DNA of 64,000 bases from Fen-1298 sp050015675 (GCA_050015675.1 JBEKAY010000011.1:17250-81249), one strand, 5' to 3'. Shown: positions 18,662 to 29,114, counted from the stretch's first letter. Notes: generated from the sequence alone by a model not told the origin. Numbers and translations: made by a program.

Positions 18662-21379
18662 TTACTTCAACAACATCATTTTCTTTGAGACCTGGAAATT
18701 ACCCGCATTGATGCGATATAAATACACACCACTCGTGAGTGATACTCCTGCATCGTCCTTGCCATTCCATTCCATTTGATGGATTCCGGCATTCATCACT
18801 TCACCACGAATGAGTGTCCGTACTTTCACACCGAGCATGTTGTATATTTCCATTGTTACAGGTGCCTGTGACGGCAATCCGAAATTAATCATTGTTGATG
18901 GATTAAACGGATTCGGATAATTCTGTGACAATGAAAATTCCTTTGGCAATGCTCCAGGAAGTTCGACAGAAGTAGCACCTGTCGTGAAACTAAATACGGT
19001 AGAGTAACTACTCGTTCCACCAATATTCGTTGCGTTTACTCTCCAGTAATATTGTGTATTGAGCAGCAACGAACTTACCACTTTGCTGGCGGTTGTTAAT
19101 GTTGAATCATCTATCACCATTGAAGCTGGAGTAAATCTACTATTCGTTGCAAATTGCAATCTGTAAGTTACAGCTCCAGCTACATTGTCCCACAACAGAG
19201 TTACTGAAATTTGCTGACCTGTTACACCGTTTGCCGGTGCTCTTAAAACAGGAATCGCAGGGGCTGCAACAATAGTTGTAAAGTTAAATACTGTAGAGTA
19301 ACTACTCGTTCCTCCTGTATTCTTTGCGTTGACTCTCCAGTAGTATTTTGTATTATTCAGCAACGAACCTACCACCTTGCTGGCAGCTGTTAATGTTGAA
19401 TCATCAACTACCACGTCAGCAAAAAGATTATCTGTTGCCACTTGTACCCTGTATGTTGCGGCTCCAGTTACACTGCCCCATGTCAGGGTTAATGATACTG
19501 CCTGATTTGTTGCACCGGTTGCCGGTGTTTGTAAAAGAGGAACCCCCGGGGCTGCAACAACAGTTGTAAAATTAAATACTGTAGAGTAACTACTTGTTCC
19601 CGATGCATTCTTTGCGTTTGCTCTCCAGTAGTATTTTGTATTATTCAGCAATCCGCTTACCTGTTTGCTGGGATTTGTTAATGTTGAATCATTAACTACT
19701 ATGGCAGCAAAAAGACTATCTGTTGCTACTTGTACCCTATATGTATCGGCTCCACCTACAGCTCCCCATGTCAAGGTTAATGATACTGCCTGATTTATTG
19801 AGCCTGTTGCAGGTGTTTGTAATACAGGAACCGTTGGGGTTGCAGAAATAGTTGTAAAATTAGATACTGCAGAGTAACTACTCGTTCCACCAACATTCTT
19901 TGCGTTGACTCTCCAGTAGTATTTTTGATTATTCAGCAACGAACTTACTTGCTTGCTGGCAGTCGTTACTGTTGAGTCATTAAGAACCAAAGTAGTAAAA
20001 AGATTATCTATCGCAACTTGTACCCTGTATGTCGCGGCTCCAGTTACACTGCCCCATGTCAGAGTTAATGACACTGGCTGACCTATTGCACCTGTTGCAG
20101 GTGCTGCTAATACGGGAGCAGCCGGTGCTGCAGGAAGAGTCAAGCTTCCACCTTGATAAACAACTCCTGTTATAGGTGTACCAGCAGCATTGGAAATTTC
20201 ACAAGCAGATTGATTAAATCCAACTGTACCAGTACCACCGTTGTAGGTAAAGTTAAGATCAAGAAGTTTACCAGTACCAATATTCAGCGGTGTAGTACCA
20301 AACCAACCCACAGTGATTACGCCTGACGTGCTTCCATCAACGTTAAATGTACCACTCGTCGGTTGATTAGCAACACCAACATATGTCACCAGCGCAGGAT
20401 CATAAGTTACCTTCAAAGTAATTGCACCAATATTCGTAAAATTCGTAACGTTGAGAGGCATAGTAACCGCACCACCCGCTCCCACCGTCGGTGCCTGAAC
20501 ATTCCCAATCGTCAACGTTGGCGTTGTACCGCTTGCTGAATAGAGACTTCCACTTTGATAAATAACTCCAGTTAGAACGGTACCAGCAGCATTAGAAATT
20601 TCACAAGCAGATTGATTGAATCCAACTGTACCAGTACCACCTTTGTAGGTCAAGTTAAGATCAAGAAGCTTACCAGTGCCAATGTTCAGCGGTGTAGTAC
20701 CAAACCAACCCACAGTGATTACACCTTTCGTGGTTCCATCAACGTTAAATGTACCACTCGTTGGTTGATTAGCAACACCAACATATGTCGCCACCGCAGT
20801 ATCATAAGTTACCTTCAATGTAATTGCACCAATATTTGTAAAATTCGTAACGTTGAGAGGCATAGTAACAGCGCCACCTACCGCGGGTGCCTGAACCGTC
20901 GGAATCGTCAACGTTGGCGTCGTACCGCTGGTTGAATAGAGACTTCCACTTTGATAAATAACTCCAGTTAAAACGGTACCAGCAGCATTGGAAATTTCAC
21001 AAGCAGATTGATTGAATCCAACTGTACTAGTACCACCATTGTATGTAAAGTTAAGATCAAGAAGCTTACCAGCCGTAATATTCAGCGGTGTAGTACCAAA
21101 CCAACCCACAGTGATTACGCCTGACGTGGTTCCATCAACGTTAAATGTACCACTCGTCGGTTGATTAGCGACACCAACATATGTCACCACCGCAGGATCA
21201 TAAGTTACCTTCAAAGTAATTGCACCAATATTTGTAAAATTCGTAACGTTGAGAGGCATAGTAACAGCGCCGCCTACTGCAGGTGCCTGAACATTCTGAA
21301 TCGTTAGTACCTGTTGTGCCATGGCACCAAGGGTAAACATCAACGATAGGAGACTGATAAAGACTATTATTTTCTTCAT
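18662..21379 (-). CDS. T9SS-exported protein with three cohesin-like and four FN3 modules
   Basis: A 905-residue secreted protein. The start at 21379 is set by a GAAGG site and a good signal peptide (MKKIIVFISLLSLMFTLGAMAQ); longer in-frame starts add a charged extension. Residues 23-423 are three nearly identical modules of about 133 residues with the cohesin pattern NIGAITLKVTYDPAVVTYVG, GVITVGWFGTTPL and LLDLNFTYNGG. Residues 424-790 are four fibronectin type III-like modules (TLTWGSVTGAATYRVQVA, KYYWRVNAKN). The last 90 residues are a type A sorting domain (LSQNYPNPFNPSTMINFGL, SGVYLYRINAG, KKMMLLK), which directs passage through type IX secretion and anchoring. Cohesins bind dockerins, and the upstream neighbour carries a dockerin-like module. 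The role as a surface scaffold is inferred. Confidence 0.85.
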   Translation of the reverse strand: MKKIIVFISLLSLMFTLGAMAQQVLTIQNVQAPAVGGAVTMPLNVTNFTNIGAITLKVTYDPAVVTYVGVANQPTSGTFNVDGTTSGVITVGWFGTTPLNITAGKLLDLNFTYNGGTSTVGFNQSACEISNAAGTVLTGVIYQSGSLYSTSGTTPTLTIPTVQAPAVGGAVTMPLNVTNFTNIGAITLKVTYDTAVATYVGVANQPTSGTFNVDGTTKGVITVGWFGTTPLNIGTGKLLDLNLTYKGGTGTVGFNQSACEISNAAGTVLTGVIYQSGSLYSASGTTPTLTIGNVQAPTVGAGGAVTMPLNVTNFTNIGAITLKVTYDPALVTYVGVANQPTSGTFNVDGSTSGVITVGWFGTTPLNIGTGKLLDLNFTYNGGTGTVGFNQSACEISNAAGTPITGVVYQGGSLTLPAAPAAPVLAAPATGAIGQPVSLTLTWGSVTGAATYRVQVAIDNLFTTLVLNDSTVTTASKQVSSLLNNQKYYWRVNAKNVGGTSSYSAVSNFTTISATPTVPVLQTPATGSINQAVSLTLTWGAVGGADTYRVQVATDSLFAAIVVNDSTLTNPSKQVSGLLNNTKYYWRANAKNASGTSSYSTVFNFTTVVAAPGVPLLQTPATGATNQAVSLTLTWGSVTGAATYRVQVATDNLFADVVVDDSTLTAASKVVGSLLNNTKYYWRVNAKNTGGTSSYSTVFNFTTIVAAPAIPVLRAPANGVTGQQISVTLLWDNVAGAVTYRLQFATNSRFTPASMVIDDSTLTTASKVVSSLLLNTQYYWRVNATNIGGTSSYSTVFSFTTGATSVELPGALPKEFSLSQNYPNPFNPSTMINFGLPSQAPVTMEIYNMLGVKVRTLIRGEVMNAGIHQMEWNGKDDAGVSLTSGVYLYRINAGNFQVSKKMMLLK
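18990..20110 (-). repeat. four tandem ~280-bp coding repeats (FN3-like modules)
   Basis: Four direct repeats code the FN3-like modules. Each carries the phrase for YYWRVNA and ends with a SSYS(T/A)V-FNFTT linker. The inner copies are nearly identical in DNA, while the one closest to the C-terminus has diverged. Confidence 0.8.
20111..21313 (-). repeat. three tandem ~400-bp coding repeats (cohesin-like modules)
   Basis: Three direct repeats of about 399 bp code the cohesin-like modules. They differ at only scattered positions, many of them synonymous. Matching landmarks such as the ACTGTACCAGTACCACC block recur near 20225, 20630 and 21020. This points to recent duplication or gene conversion. 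Confidence 0.85.
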
Positions 21380-21427
21380 ACGAAAACCTTCTTTCTTTTC
21401 CACGAGATTGATTTTTTCCACCAATAC

Positions 21428-21457
21428 AGTTCCGCCTCTCATAAAAGAGGCGGAACT
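21428..21457. repeat. strong stem-loop between the two giant surface-protein genes
   Basis: A perfect 12-bp stem AGTTCCGCCTCT (21428-21439) pairs with AGAGGCGGAACT (21446-21457) around a six-base loop. There is no T-run next to it on the minus strand, so it is not a typical terminator. It may stabilise or process the transcript between the two genes. Confidence 0.7.
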
Positions 21458-21479
21458 GAAAGGTAGTTTGGAATTTAAA

Positions 21480-24400
21480 TTACTTCAGAAGCGTCAATCG
21501 TTTCACTGACGTGACTGATTCCTTTTCTGTCTGAACGTGGATTCGATAGATATATACACCACTTGCCAAATTCCTTGGTGCCCATTGTACCGTATATGTA
21601 CCGGCTTCTTTCTGTTCATTAACGAGTCTGGCTACTTCTTGGCCAAGCAAGTTGTAAACAGACAGGGTTACCATTCCAGAATTAGGCAAGCTATATTCAA
21701 TCTGAGTCGAAGGATTGAACGGATTGGGATAGTTCTGCGACAATGCAAACACATCTGGAATATTTTTCGCAGACACTTCAAGTGCAGTATTCATTACATC
21801 ACCATTAGGATCTGCTATCTCATATTGCATTCCGATATTGCTGCCCTTGTCAGGCTGTTTAAGCGTAGCCGTTGCAATCAATTCATTTTGTTTGAATTGA
21901 ACTCCATTAGTATTATACCATCCCATTATTCCATCTTTACTTACCAAGCCTGAAAGCTTTTGAGAAGTAATGCTTGCAATATTGTCTGAATTAAATCTTA
22001 AAGTCAATGCACCTACCTTCATAGGAGCTGAGCTATAAATTTTAATTTCTCTTGCACCCTTCTCTACATTAACAGCAGGGGCTTTTGCAAATGCAGTTGC
22101 AGGAGAAGGATTATATGATGCATTTACATCACCAACTGCCAGACCAGAAATGTTCGCTGTTACGTTTGAACTTGCTACTGTAACTGTTTGAGCAGGTGTA
22201 AATGCCCAGTCACCAGCTGTGTAGTTCGTAGTAGTTCCACTTACCGCACGTAGTTGAATCAATAAAGCGTCTGTACTTGTGACAGTTCCACTGCTATTCA
22301 CATCTGCCGCTTTAAACACTAACCCAGTATACGTGGGGGTAACAGCGTTTAAGGCTACCAATAATGCATCTGTGGAAGTCACACCACCCCAGTTGCCGGT
22401 CTTGGAAGCTGTAAGCGTATATGTTCCAGCAGTAACACTGGCAAACGAATATGCACCAGTTGTTGTTGCAGACGTTGTCGTTAACGCAGTACCTGTTGTC
22501 GGTGTAAGTGTAACAGTTACATTACCAATCGGGTAAGCCGCTGTGCTTGCATAGGTAACCGTACCAGATACTGTGTTATTAAGGGTTGATTGATAACCAA
22601 TAGCCATAACCAGTTTTGGTTCAGATGCCCAAGCTGTAACACCACTTTGATCAATTACTAATTGCGAAATACCATTTTGATCGGTGAATTGCGATATAAC
22701 TGTCGCAGCAGCTCTCCAGGCATTTGCCGGATCTGTAAAGCGATACAGTGACTTCACCTTTGATGTATCAGCATATGTAATCCCAGAAATCCCAAATTCT
22801 ACTGTAGGTAATGTACTCGGAACTAATAGATTATTGTTTGCTGAATTGTAATATCCGATAGTCCAATACAAAGGTGATATTGCATTAATTGTAACTGAGC
22901 CAACTGTTATTGGCAACCCAACTGTTCCCACAGGTGCGGAATTCACAACACTAACTCGCACAATTTGAAACACATTAGCTGTTCCTGTATGTGTTAAAGT
23001 AACTGGACGATAACTTGTCGCGGTTCCTACTGGGAATTTATAAGTTGTTGTGCCACTGCTGAGGTTCATTGTTTGATACATACTATTATATATCGTACCT
23101 GCGCTTCTCGACAAAGTTCCAACTGCGGAGCTTGTGCCTAATTGAAGTGCTGTATCAGCTGAAATATCTCCATTATTCATCGTAAGCGTGTTGCTCACAA
23201 TTAATTGGCCACCGGAAATATTTAACACCGGCACTGGCGTTGTACCTACCAAATTAACGGTCATATTTGATACTGTAGCTCCAGTGGGTACAGTCATTGT
23301 CTGGCCGGTCACCCCATTAAAGGTCAATGCTGAACCGAAATTGCATGACGGCGAGGTGTTTTTCGAGAATGCTACATCACGAGCAACCGTAACATTTCCC
23401 TTCGCTGTGACAGTATTGGATCCAGCTGTGGTAAAGTCGTTTCGAATTGCCAATATTCCATTGACTGTTACAGCTTTGCCCAACACCAATGTGCTATTCA
23501 CTACATCTGTAAGGCGCGTAATCGTAAAATTATTCACTGTTGCTGGTAATTCTACACGCGTTGTATCTGCGCCTGCATAAACAACGTTCACGGTCCCAAC
23601 GGTTCCATACGCCATAGATGCATTAGGAGAGCCGGTTATAAGATCTATTTGACCGCCATTCCCATTGACCGTAAGGCCATCAGCATACGTAAGAACTCGT
23701 GTTGCAGGAACTCTTAATGTTCCACTTGTTAAAGTAAGTGTATTGTTAATTGTGTAACTCGTATCCAAAGCCGACACCTTACCTGCTCCTGGGCTTACAG
23801 TCAAAGTTGTAATAAGAGTGGTAGGCACTCCGGGTACGATAATCTTAGGAATTGTAGTATCAGCTTTCGCCGTAAGAGAAATTGTTCCAAGATAGTTCGG
23901 AGTTGCATTGAAAACACCTCTTGTATAAATAACCGTCGCGCCTGAGGCAACACTCAAATGATTCACAATGGGCGAGCCCGATGATATAGTGAGTGTACCT
24001 TGATTCTGTATATCCAAATTTTGCGATACCGTTATAACGCCCGTACCTGCAAAAGAACTGGTCGCAATATCTTGCCTCAAACTAAAATTCGGTATCGTCA
24101 ACGCTGTCGTTCCTTGGTTGAACGAAGTAGCGCAGGAATCAACAAAATAACCTGCACCAGCCAAATATGAAGCTGATCCCGTGCGTGTATATGTACCAGT
24201 AACAGTTAAGTTTCTGTCACCGAAGTTAAGAACGCCGCCAGTATGCAAGAATGTTGCTGCTGTCAAGCTTGTTCCTGTACCCGCAAGGTTAACATCATTA
24301 CTGATAGCGAGTTTAGCAATCGATGCGGCTCCAGAATACGTGAAAGTCAATGGAGCAGTAATTGCATTAAGCATCAAAACACCGGTTCCAGAAAATGCTG

Positions 24401-27400
24401 TTCCAGTGCCCATCGTGACATTGCCACCAGCGATTAAAGTATCAGCGCCAATTGCAATACCATTAGCGCCGCCCGTAAGAGTCAGGGTGCCATTGAGGAG
24501 CAAACCGCTTGTACTTGTTGAGAGTAAGCCAAGCTTACCATTAACAAGAACATTGACCCCAATAGTATCTCTGCCACTGAGCAAAGCCAATGTGTTACTA
24601 AAATAGTGTGGAGCGAATTCGAGTACTCCAGCTCCAGTAATCTTTGAACCAGTTGTTACATTATGTGTAACAGCTCCTCTGCCAAGTATTATCAAAGTAT
24701 CAGTCGCTGTGGGTATATTGATCGTTCCTGCTGCATGAGTTACCGTTTGATCAACTACCACATTTCCATGAATAATCAAATTAGCACCATTGCCCTGTAT
24801 GGAAATGGCGCCTGCATTCGAACCCGTATCGGCAATAGCCGCAAAGGTTGTTGATAACCCTGTAGTGTCTGTGCCCGATGATCCAAGTGTGATGGTGCCA
24901 TTGGCAACTGATTTTGTGCCTGTAATGACATCATTACCACCACCGATCGTGTAATCGCCAGTACCTAATTGGACATCAACAATCGCTCGCGTGCCATTAA
25001 TGACATTGCCTACCGATTGGTGTACAACAGTAATTGGCGGCAATAAGCCTGCGCCGCTGATTACTGTTCCAGTCTTACTAGTTAAACTTAGGCCAGTTCC
25101 AGTAACCAAATTAACCACATCTCCATCAATCTGAGCTGTGGGGCCGTTCAGTGTAAGTGTTTGGCCAGTTGCTAAAGCAAGAACCTGTCCGGCACTTACA
25201 GTTAACGCACCATTAACCTTGCCGCTATTGATTGTTACAACACCACGTGATGCAGTGCCTTTGCCAGAAGTTGCGCTCGCTGTAGCATTGCCACCGTTGG
25301 TTGTTGCAACTGTTAAATTATAAAGACTATCCGTTGGGACTTCCATCCCAGCGCTCTTATCTGTGCCAATATATGTTATATTGACTCTTGAGTTCCAAGT
25401 TGGAGGAGCCGTAAATGTACCGGCATTACGAATAATCGTTGGATATGGAGTTTGGTTGTTAAATATAAGACCCGATCCACTTATTTGACCGTTTGTCAGA
25501 TAGAAGTTACTCATGAATTTGCCAGTTGCTGTAACTGTCAACGTGCCGGCTGTAGAGTTGACTTCAAAATCAGCAAATGTACCAGAAGTGCCAGATATTT
25601 GCGGGTTGCCTGCACCATTCGCCATCGAAACATAACCGTTGTTGATGGTTTGATAACCGGCATCATTTTTGAAGTCGTCTGTACCTGTTGAGCTATTGAT
25701 ATACAGTTTTGTGCCATTCAATTGCACAATGCCATTCTGGAAATAAACCTTTCCAGTCGCGCTCGTGAGAGAAAGATTGCCGCCCGTAAAGACGGTAGCA
25801 ATCGGAGCAACCTGGACTATTGTGCTGTTATTCACAGTCAGCGAACCAGGCCATGTCGGAGTTGATGCACCGATAGTCCATACAATCTGACCTTGAACCG
25901 AATTTGCAATTAGAAGCGTTGTGGCTACGGGTGTTGCTGAACCACTATTTTTCCGAATAGTAGTAAATGCAGAAGCGCCGCCAAATGTGTTTGTTTGACC
26001 ATTTACTGTCAAAGTTCGAGTTCCGCTTCCAAGATACAACGTGCCACCTGTAACGTTAAAGTTTGATACAGTAATACCTGTTGTTGGATCTCCAGTACTC
26101 AAATCCAGAACACCACTCGACAGCGTCAGGTTGCTAAGACTGGCAGTACCGGTTGGAACCAGAACAGAGCCGCCCGTAATCGAAGTGCCGCCAATTGTCG
26201 TGGTACCTGTTCCTGTAATTTCCATCCAACCCTTAGTGACACTTAACGAACCGATATTTAGATTGCCCGTAGACAATCTATCAACGATCAAAGCTGAGTC
26301 TGCAGTAGCGGCAGTGCCCGAGATAGTAACGGAACCATTAACTTTAAAAAGCCCTTGGTTAATAGATGCCACCACGATTCTGCCCATGCCTGTGATCGAA
26401 ATCGAACCTGCTGTAAATGTCGAAGTGAACACTGTATCGGCAGTAACTGCACCAAATAGAATATTAGCGTATTTTTGAGTTGCTGCATTCGAGAGAGCGC
26501 CTGTAACGGTTATACTGCCTTTGCCAAATTGAATATCGCCAGTAAAACCGCCTGTTAATGAAACCGATGCGGCAGTTGTTGCAGCAGCGCCTGATGAACC
26601 GAAATCAATAAGACCATTTGTACCTTTTGATGAAGTCCATGAAACGGTCGTTGGAATTGTTGCAATGGTCGAACTATTGGTCACCGCGCCCAATGTAACT
26701 ATGGCATTAGCCGCCGTAGCGGTTGAGGTGACAGTACCAGTACTAGTCATTATTCCAAATATGATGTTTCCGCATCCCACACCAATTGTTACGTTTGCAT
26801 TATTTGTGACTGTGCCCGCAGTAAAATTGTTACCACCTGTTCCACCTGTATAGGCGAAAGTAATATTGCCGCAATTATACAATTTACATGTTGATGCTCC
26901 AAGAGTAACAGCGCTTGTCGAGCTGGTATTAGAAATTGGACCGACGCTGACTAATTTATCCGCAGCAGCAAAAGTAATATTTGCAATAACTGAATCAAGT
27001 TGAGTGGAGGTGGAAGAACCGACCGCTCCCGTCAGTGAAGCAGAATTGGAAACCGCGCCTACAATCGTCGTCGGATTGTTGCCAAAACTGATAAGCGCTT
27101 TACCAGTCACTGGAGCAGTTGCTGACATTGCAATATTTTGCGTTGTGAGGTTCACAGCACCGCCAACAACATATTTTGCCGCTGTGCCAGTTGCGATAGA
27201 ACCAGTACCACTCAATGCGAGGTCGCCAGAAACGTAGAGTGTATCTGTGCCCGCAGATCGATTGAGTGTAATAGCGCCTGTGCCGGAGTTTGTAACGCTG
27301 CCGCGTATGCTGGCTGCTGCTGCTGTAGCTGCAGTTCCACCCGAGAGCGTTGCAGTAATACTGCCGGTGGAAGCGCTCAATGATCCAACGGAAGCTGAAG

Positions 27401-28268
27401 CTACGCTTAATGTACTAGCTCCGCTCAATGTGATATTCGGAAGAACATTAGTCGCAGCAAACGAAGGAGTGCCTGTTGTTGCAGTTTCGGTTATTGTTCC
27501 ATTTGTGATTGTGTCGGCAGCAGTAATATTGGAACTTGTTGAAATAGTGTAGCCATTGAGATTGAATTGAACGCCGGAAGCAAGACTCATCGCACCGGAC
27601 ACAGTAATGTTACGATTCAATATTACCTTTATTGTTCCGGTCGTTGTAAATGTGCCGACCTTTGTCGTAGCAGCGGCCGAAGGCAACTCGTTGCCGGTTG
27701 TAATAGGTACAGCAGTTAAGTTATATGCGTAATTTACAGAAGTACCGGTCAGAAGGATTTGAGCATCGACCGAGCCTGAATCTGCACGAGTAATTGTTCC
27801 GCCGATTGTAAGATTTCCTGCGCCAACAATATTTCCCTTAGTTAATGTTAAACCATTGGAAAATTGGATCGGACCCGTAACGGTAAGAGAACGTAGAGCA
27901 GGATTCCCATAAGTGTTATTCACAATCAAGATTCCTGTAACGACGGGTGTGCCGTTGTAAGAACCGAGTGTCAGTAGAAGTTTACTACTTGGACCGCCAT
28001 CCTGGAAAGTAACATCCTCGACGTATGGAACGCCGGTGTTATTCACAAGAATGATATCGCCATCGTTTGCCGCTGCAATCGCGTTCATGATGGTGGCTTT
28101 TGGGCCAGCCGAAGCTCCCGTGACAGTTTGTGTTAAACCGTTGTATCCGTTAGATCCGATTTGGTTGTCAACATAATACGTTCTCTGTTGCGCTATCGAA
28201 ATACTTCCAAGCACAAACAAGAATGTGACAAGCAAGAGAAGATGTTTAAAAAGGTTTTTTGTAAACAT
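21480..28268 (-). CDS. giant T9SS-exported repetitive surface protein with a dockerin-like module
   Basis: A 2262-residue secreted protein. ATG at 28268 is chosen because GGAGG precedes it by seven bases and it begins a signal peptide (MFTKNLFKHLLLLVTFLFVLG...IAQQ). The N-terminus (RTYYVDNQIGSNGYNGL, AIAAANDGDIILVNN) is a beta-helix entry. About 1,800 residues of low-complexity G/T/S/N/V-rich strands follow, resembling filamentous adhesins. Near the end are a carboxypeptidase-regulatory-like domain (about 1899-1957), a dockerin-like module (about 1958-2048, DVNSSGTVTSTDALLIQLRA), a cohesin-like segment (2070-2150) and a type A sorting domain (LSQNYPNPFNPSTQIEYSL ... VKRLTLLK). It is probably co-transcribed with the cohesin protein 100 bp downstream. 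No catalytic domain was seen; adhesion or matrix function is inferred. Confidence 0.83.
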   Translation of the reverse strand: MFTKNLFKHLLLLVTFLFVLGSISIAQQRTYYVDNQIGSNGYNGLTQTVTGASAGPKATIMNAIAAANDGDIILVNNTGVPYVEDVTFQDGGPSSKLLLTLGSYNGTPVVTGILIVNNTYGNPALRSLTVTGPIQFSNGLTLTKGNIVGAGNLTIGGTITRADSGSVDAQILLTGTSVNYAYNLTAVPITTGNELPSAAATTKVGTFTTTGTIKVILNRNITVSGAMSLASGVQFNLNGYTISTSSNITAADTITNGTITETATTGTPSFAATNVLPNITLSGASTLSVASASVGSLSASTGSITATLSGGTAATAAAASIRGSVTNSGTGAITLNRSAGTDTLYVSGDLALSGTGSIATGTAAKYVVGGAVNLTTQNIAMSATAPVTGKALISFGNNPTTIVGAVSNSASLTGAVGSSTSTQLDSVIANITFAAADKLVSVGPISNTSSTSAVTLGASTCKLYNCGNITFAYTGGTGGNNFTAGTVTNNANVTIGVGCGNIIFGIMTSTGTVTSTATAANAIVTLGAVTNSSTIATIPTTVSWTSSKGTNGLIDFGSSGAAATTAASVSLTGGFTGDIQFGKGSITVTGALSNAATQKYANILFGAVTADTVFTSTFTAGSISITGMGRIVVASINQGLFKVNGSVTISGTAATADSALIVDRLSTGNLNIGSLSVTKGWMEITGTGTTTIGGTSITGGSVLVPTGTASLSNLTLSSGVLDLSTGDPTTGITVSNFNVTGGTLYLGSGTRTLTVNGQTNTFGGASAFTTIRKNSGSATPVATTLLIANSVQGQIVWTIGASTPTWPGSLTVNNSTIVQVAPIATVFTGGNLSLTSATGKVYFQNGIVQLNGTKLYINSSTGTDDFKNDAGYQTINNGYVSMANGAGNPQISGTSGTFADFEVNSTAGTLTVTATGKFMSNFYLTNGQISGSGLIFNNQTPYPTIIRNAGTFTAPPTWNSRVNITYIGTDKSAGMEVPTDSLYNLTVATTNGGNATASATSGKGTASRGVVTINSGKVNGALTVSAGQVLALATGQTLTLNGPTAQIDGDVVNLVTGTGLSLTSKTGTVISGAGLLPPITVVHQSVGNVINGTRAIVDVQLGTGDYTIGGGNDVITGTKSVANGTITLGSSGTDTTGLSTTFAAIADTGSNAGAISIQGNGANLIIHGNVVVDQTVTHAAGTINIPTATDTLIILGRGAVTHNVTTGSKITGAGVLEFAPHYFSNTLALLSGRDTIGVNVLVNGKLGLLSTSTSGLLLNGTLTLTGGANGIAIGADTLIAGGNVTMGTGTAFSGTGVLMLNAITAPLTFTYSGAASIAKLAISNDVNLAGTGTSLTAATFLHTGGVLNFGDRNLTVTGTYTRTGSASYLAGAGYFVDSCATSFNQGTTALTIPNFSLRQDIATSSFAGTGVITVSQNLDIQNQGTLTISSGSPIVNHLSVASGATVIYTRGVFNATPNYLGTISLTAKADTTIPKIIVPGVPTTLITTLTVSPGAGKVSALDTSYTINNTLTLTSGTLRVPATRVLTYADGLTVNGNGGQIDLITGSPNASMAYGTVGTVNVVYAGADTTRVELPATVNNFTITRLTDVVNSTLVLGKAVTVNGILAIRNDFTTAGSNTVTAKGNVTVARDVAFSKNTSPSCNFGSALTFNGVTGQTMTVPTGATVSNMTVNLVGTTPVPVLNISGGQLIVSNTLTMNNGDISADTALQLGTSSAVGTLSRSAGTIYNSMYQTMNLSSGTTTYKFPVGTATSYRPVTLTHTGTANVFQIVRVSVVNSAPVGTVGLPITVGSVTINAISPLYWTIGYYNSANNNLLVPSTLPTVEFGISGITYADTSKVKSLYRFTDPANAWRAAATVISQFTDQNGISQLVIDQSGVTAWASEPKLVMAIGYQSTLNNTVSGTVTYASTAAYPIGNVTVTLTPTTGTALTTTSATTTGAYSFASVTAGTYTLTASKTGNWGGVTSTDALLVALNAVTPTYTGLVFKAADVNSSGTVTSTDALLIQLRAVSGTTTNYTAGDWAFTPAQTVTVASSNVTANISGLAVGDVNASYNPSPATAFAKAPAVNVEKGAREIKIYSSAPMKVGALTLRFNSDNIASITSQKLSGLVSKDGIMGWYNTNGVQFKQNELIATATLKQPDKGSNIGMQYEIADPNGDVMNTALEVSAKNIPDVFALSQNYPNPFNPSTQIEYSLPNSGMVTLSVYNLLGQEVARLVNEQKEAGTYTVQWAPRNLASGVYIYRIHVQTEKESVTSVKRLTLLK

Positions 28269-28573
28269 TTGTACCTCCAATGAGAGATTGTTTGAAATTT
28301 CAAAATGCCAGCGTACGGCATCCCTTACTACTTATTAATAAAAAACTTTCGAAGACTTCGACAGGAATTAACTAGAATTAAATGTTAACCATCTTATCAT
28401 TAGCTAAACTCCTTATTTTGTGAAAAAAATATTCTCGGGAATTTTATATTCGGTACATCTTGCCAATCTATTGAACTCAGATAAGGATACCGAACGAAGC
28501 TTATGAAAAGGCTCAAGTTTCTTCGGCAACTGATTGCAAGCAATATATGAGAAATCGGCAAACTTGTCAAGTC

Positions 28574-28599
28574 TTTTTTGTGCGTCAGCGCACAAAAAA
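28574..28599. terminator. symmetrical hairpin flanked by T and A runs
   Basis: TTTTTTGTGCG (28574-28584) pairs with CGCACAAAAAA (28589-28599) around TCAG. It could act as a terminator in either direction or be part of a dispersed repeat, as no gene ends nearby. Confidence 0.5.
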
Positions 28600-28740
28600 A
28601 CAAGCCTGTCTTTGGGTAAAGCATTATCGCCAATTCCGTTCAATTCGTGCGTTCTCATTAAAGATTTTTTAACAATTTTAAATTATTCATTCCAAACTAC
28701 TCAGTAAGTTCTTCGATGATAGCGAAATATTCAACCTTTG

Positions 28741-28803
28741 AATCTCCTCCCCTCTAAGGAGAGGTAATTTTTTCTCTATTTATGAAAAACATTGAGCAGT
28801 TAC
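28741..28803 (+). repeat. dispersed repeat, copy 1
   Basis: The block with AGGAGAGG, TTTCTCT and TGAGCAGTTAC matches 47401-47469 with small indels. Both copies lie upstream of minus-strand genes for very large T9SS proteins, 473 bp and 252 bp from the start codons. Confidence 0.55.
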
Positions 28804-29114
28804 CTTTTCACAAACGTTAGTTTTTTTATCCATGCTTTATCCCATTAGAAAATACTCTGCAGCTTGCTCCGAGATCTATTACCCCGTGTGAGTTTTCTCA
28901 TGGGATTTATCAAAGCTGTTTTTTCTTTTATCAGTCAGCGTCAAAATAGTAATTGAGTAAATGTAGTTTTTTTCATTAGACAATTTTATTTCTCTGAATT
29001 TCTCTTGAACAACATAACGTATGTGTCCCAATTAAGCAAGCACTTTTTTCATTACCCCGCCCACTTGTGACATTCCACACAATTGACTTTAGCATCCATA
29101 AAGAGTCTGTCAAA

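Noticed and set aside
21480..28268. Many long plus-strand open frames (for example 24181-24606 and 26041-26478)
   Set aside because: They are mirror frames of the low-complexity giant gene; the Val/Pro-rich translations come from its repeated codons.
28400..28658. Two overlapping minus-strand frames of about 80 codons
   Set aside because: They run through an intergenic hairpin, overlap each other in different frames and show no known domain or ribosome site.
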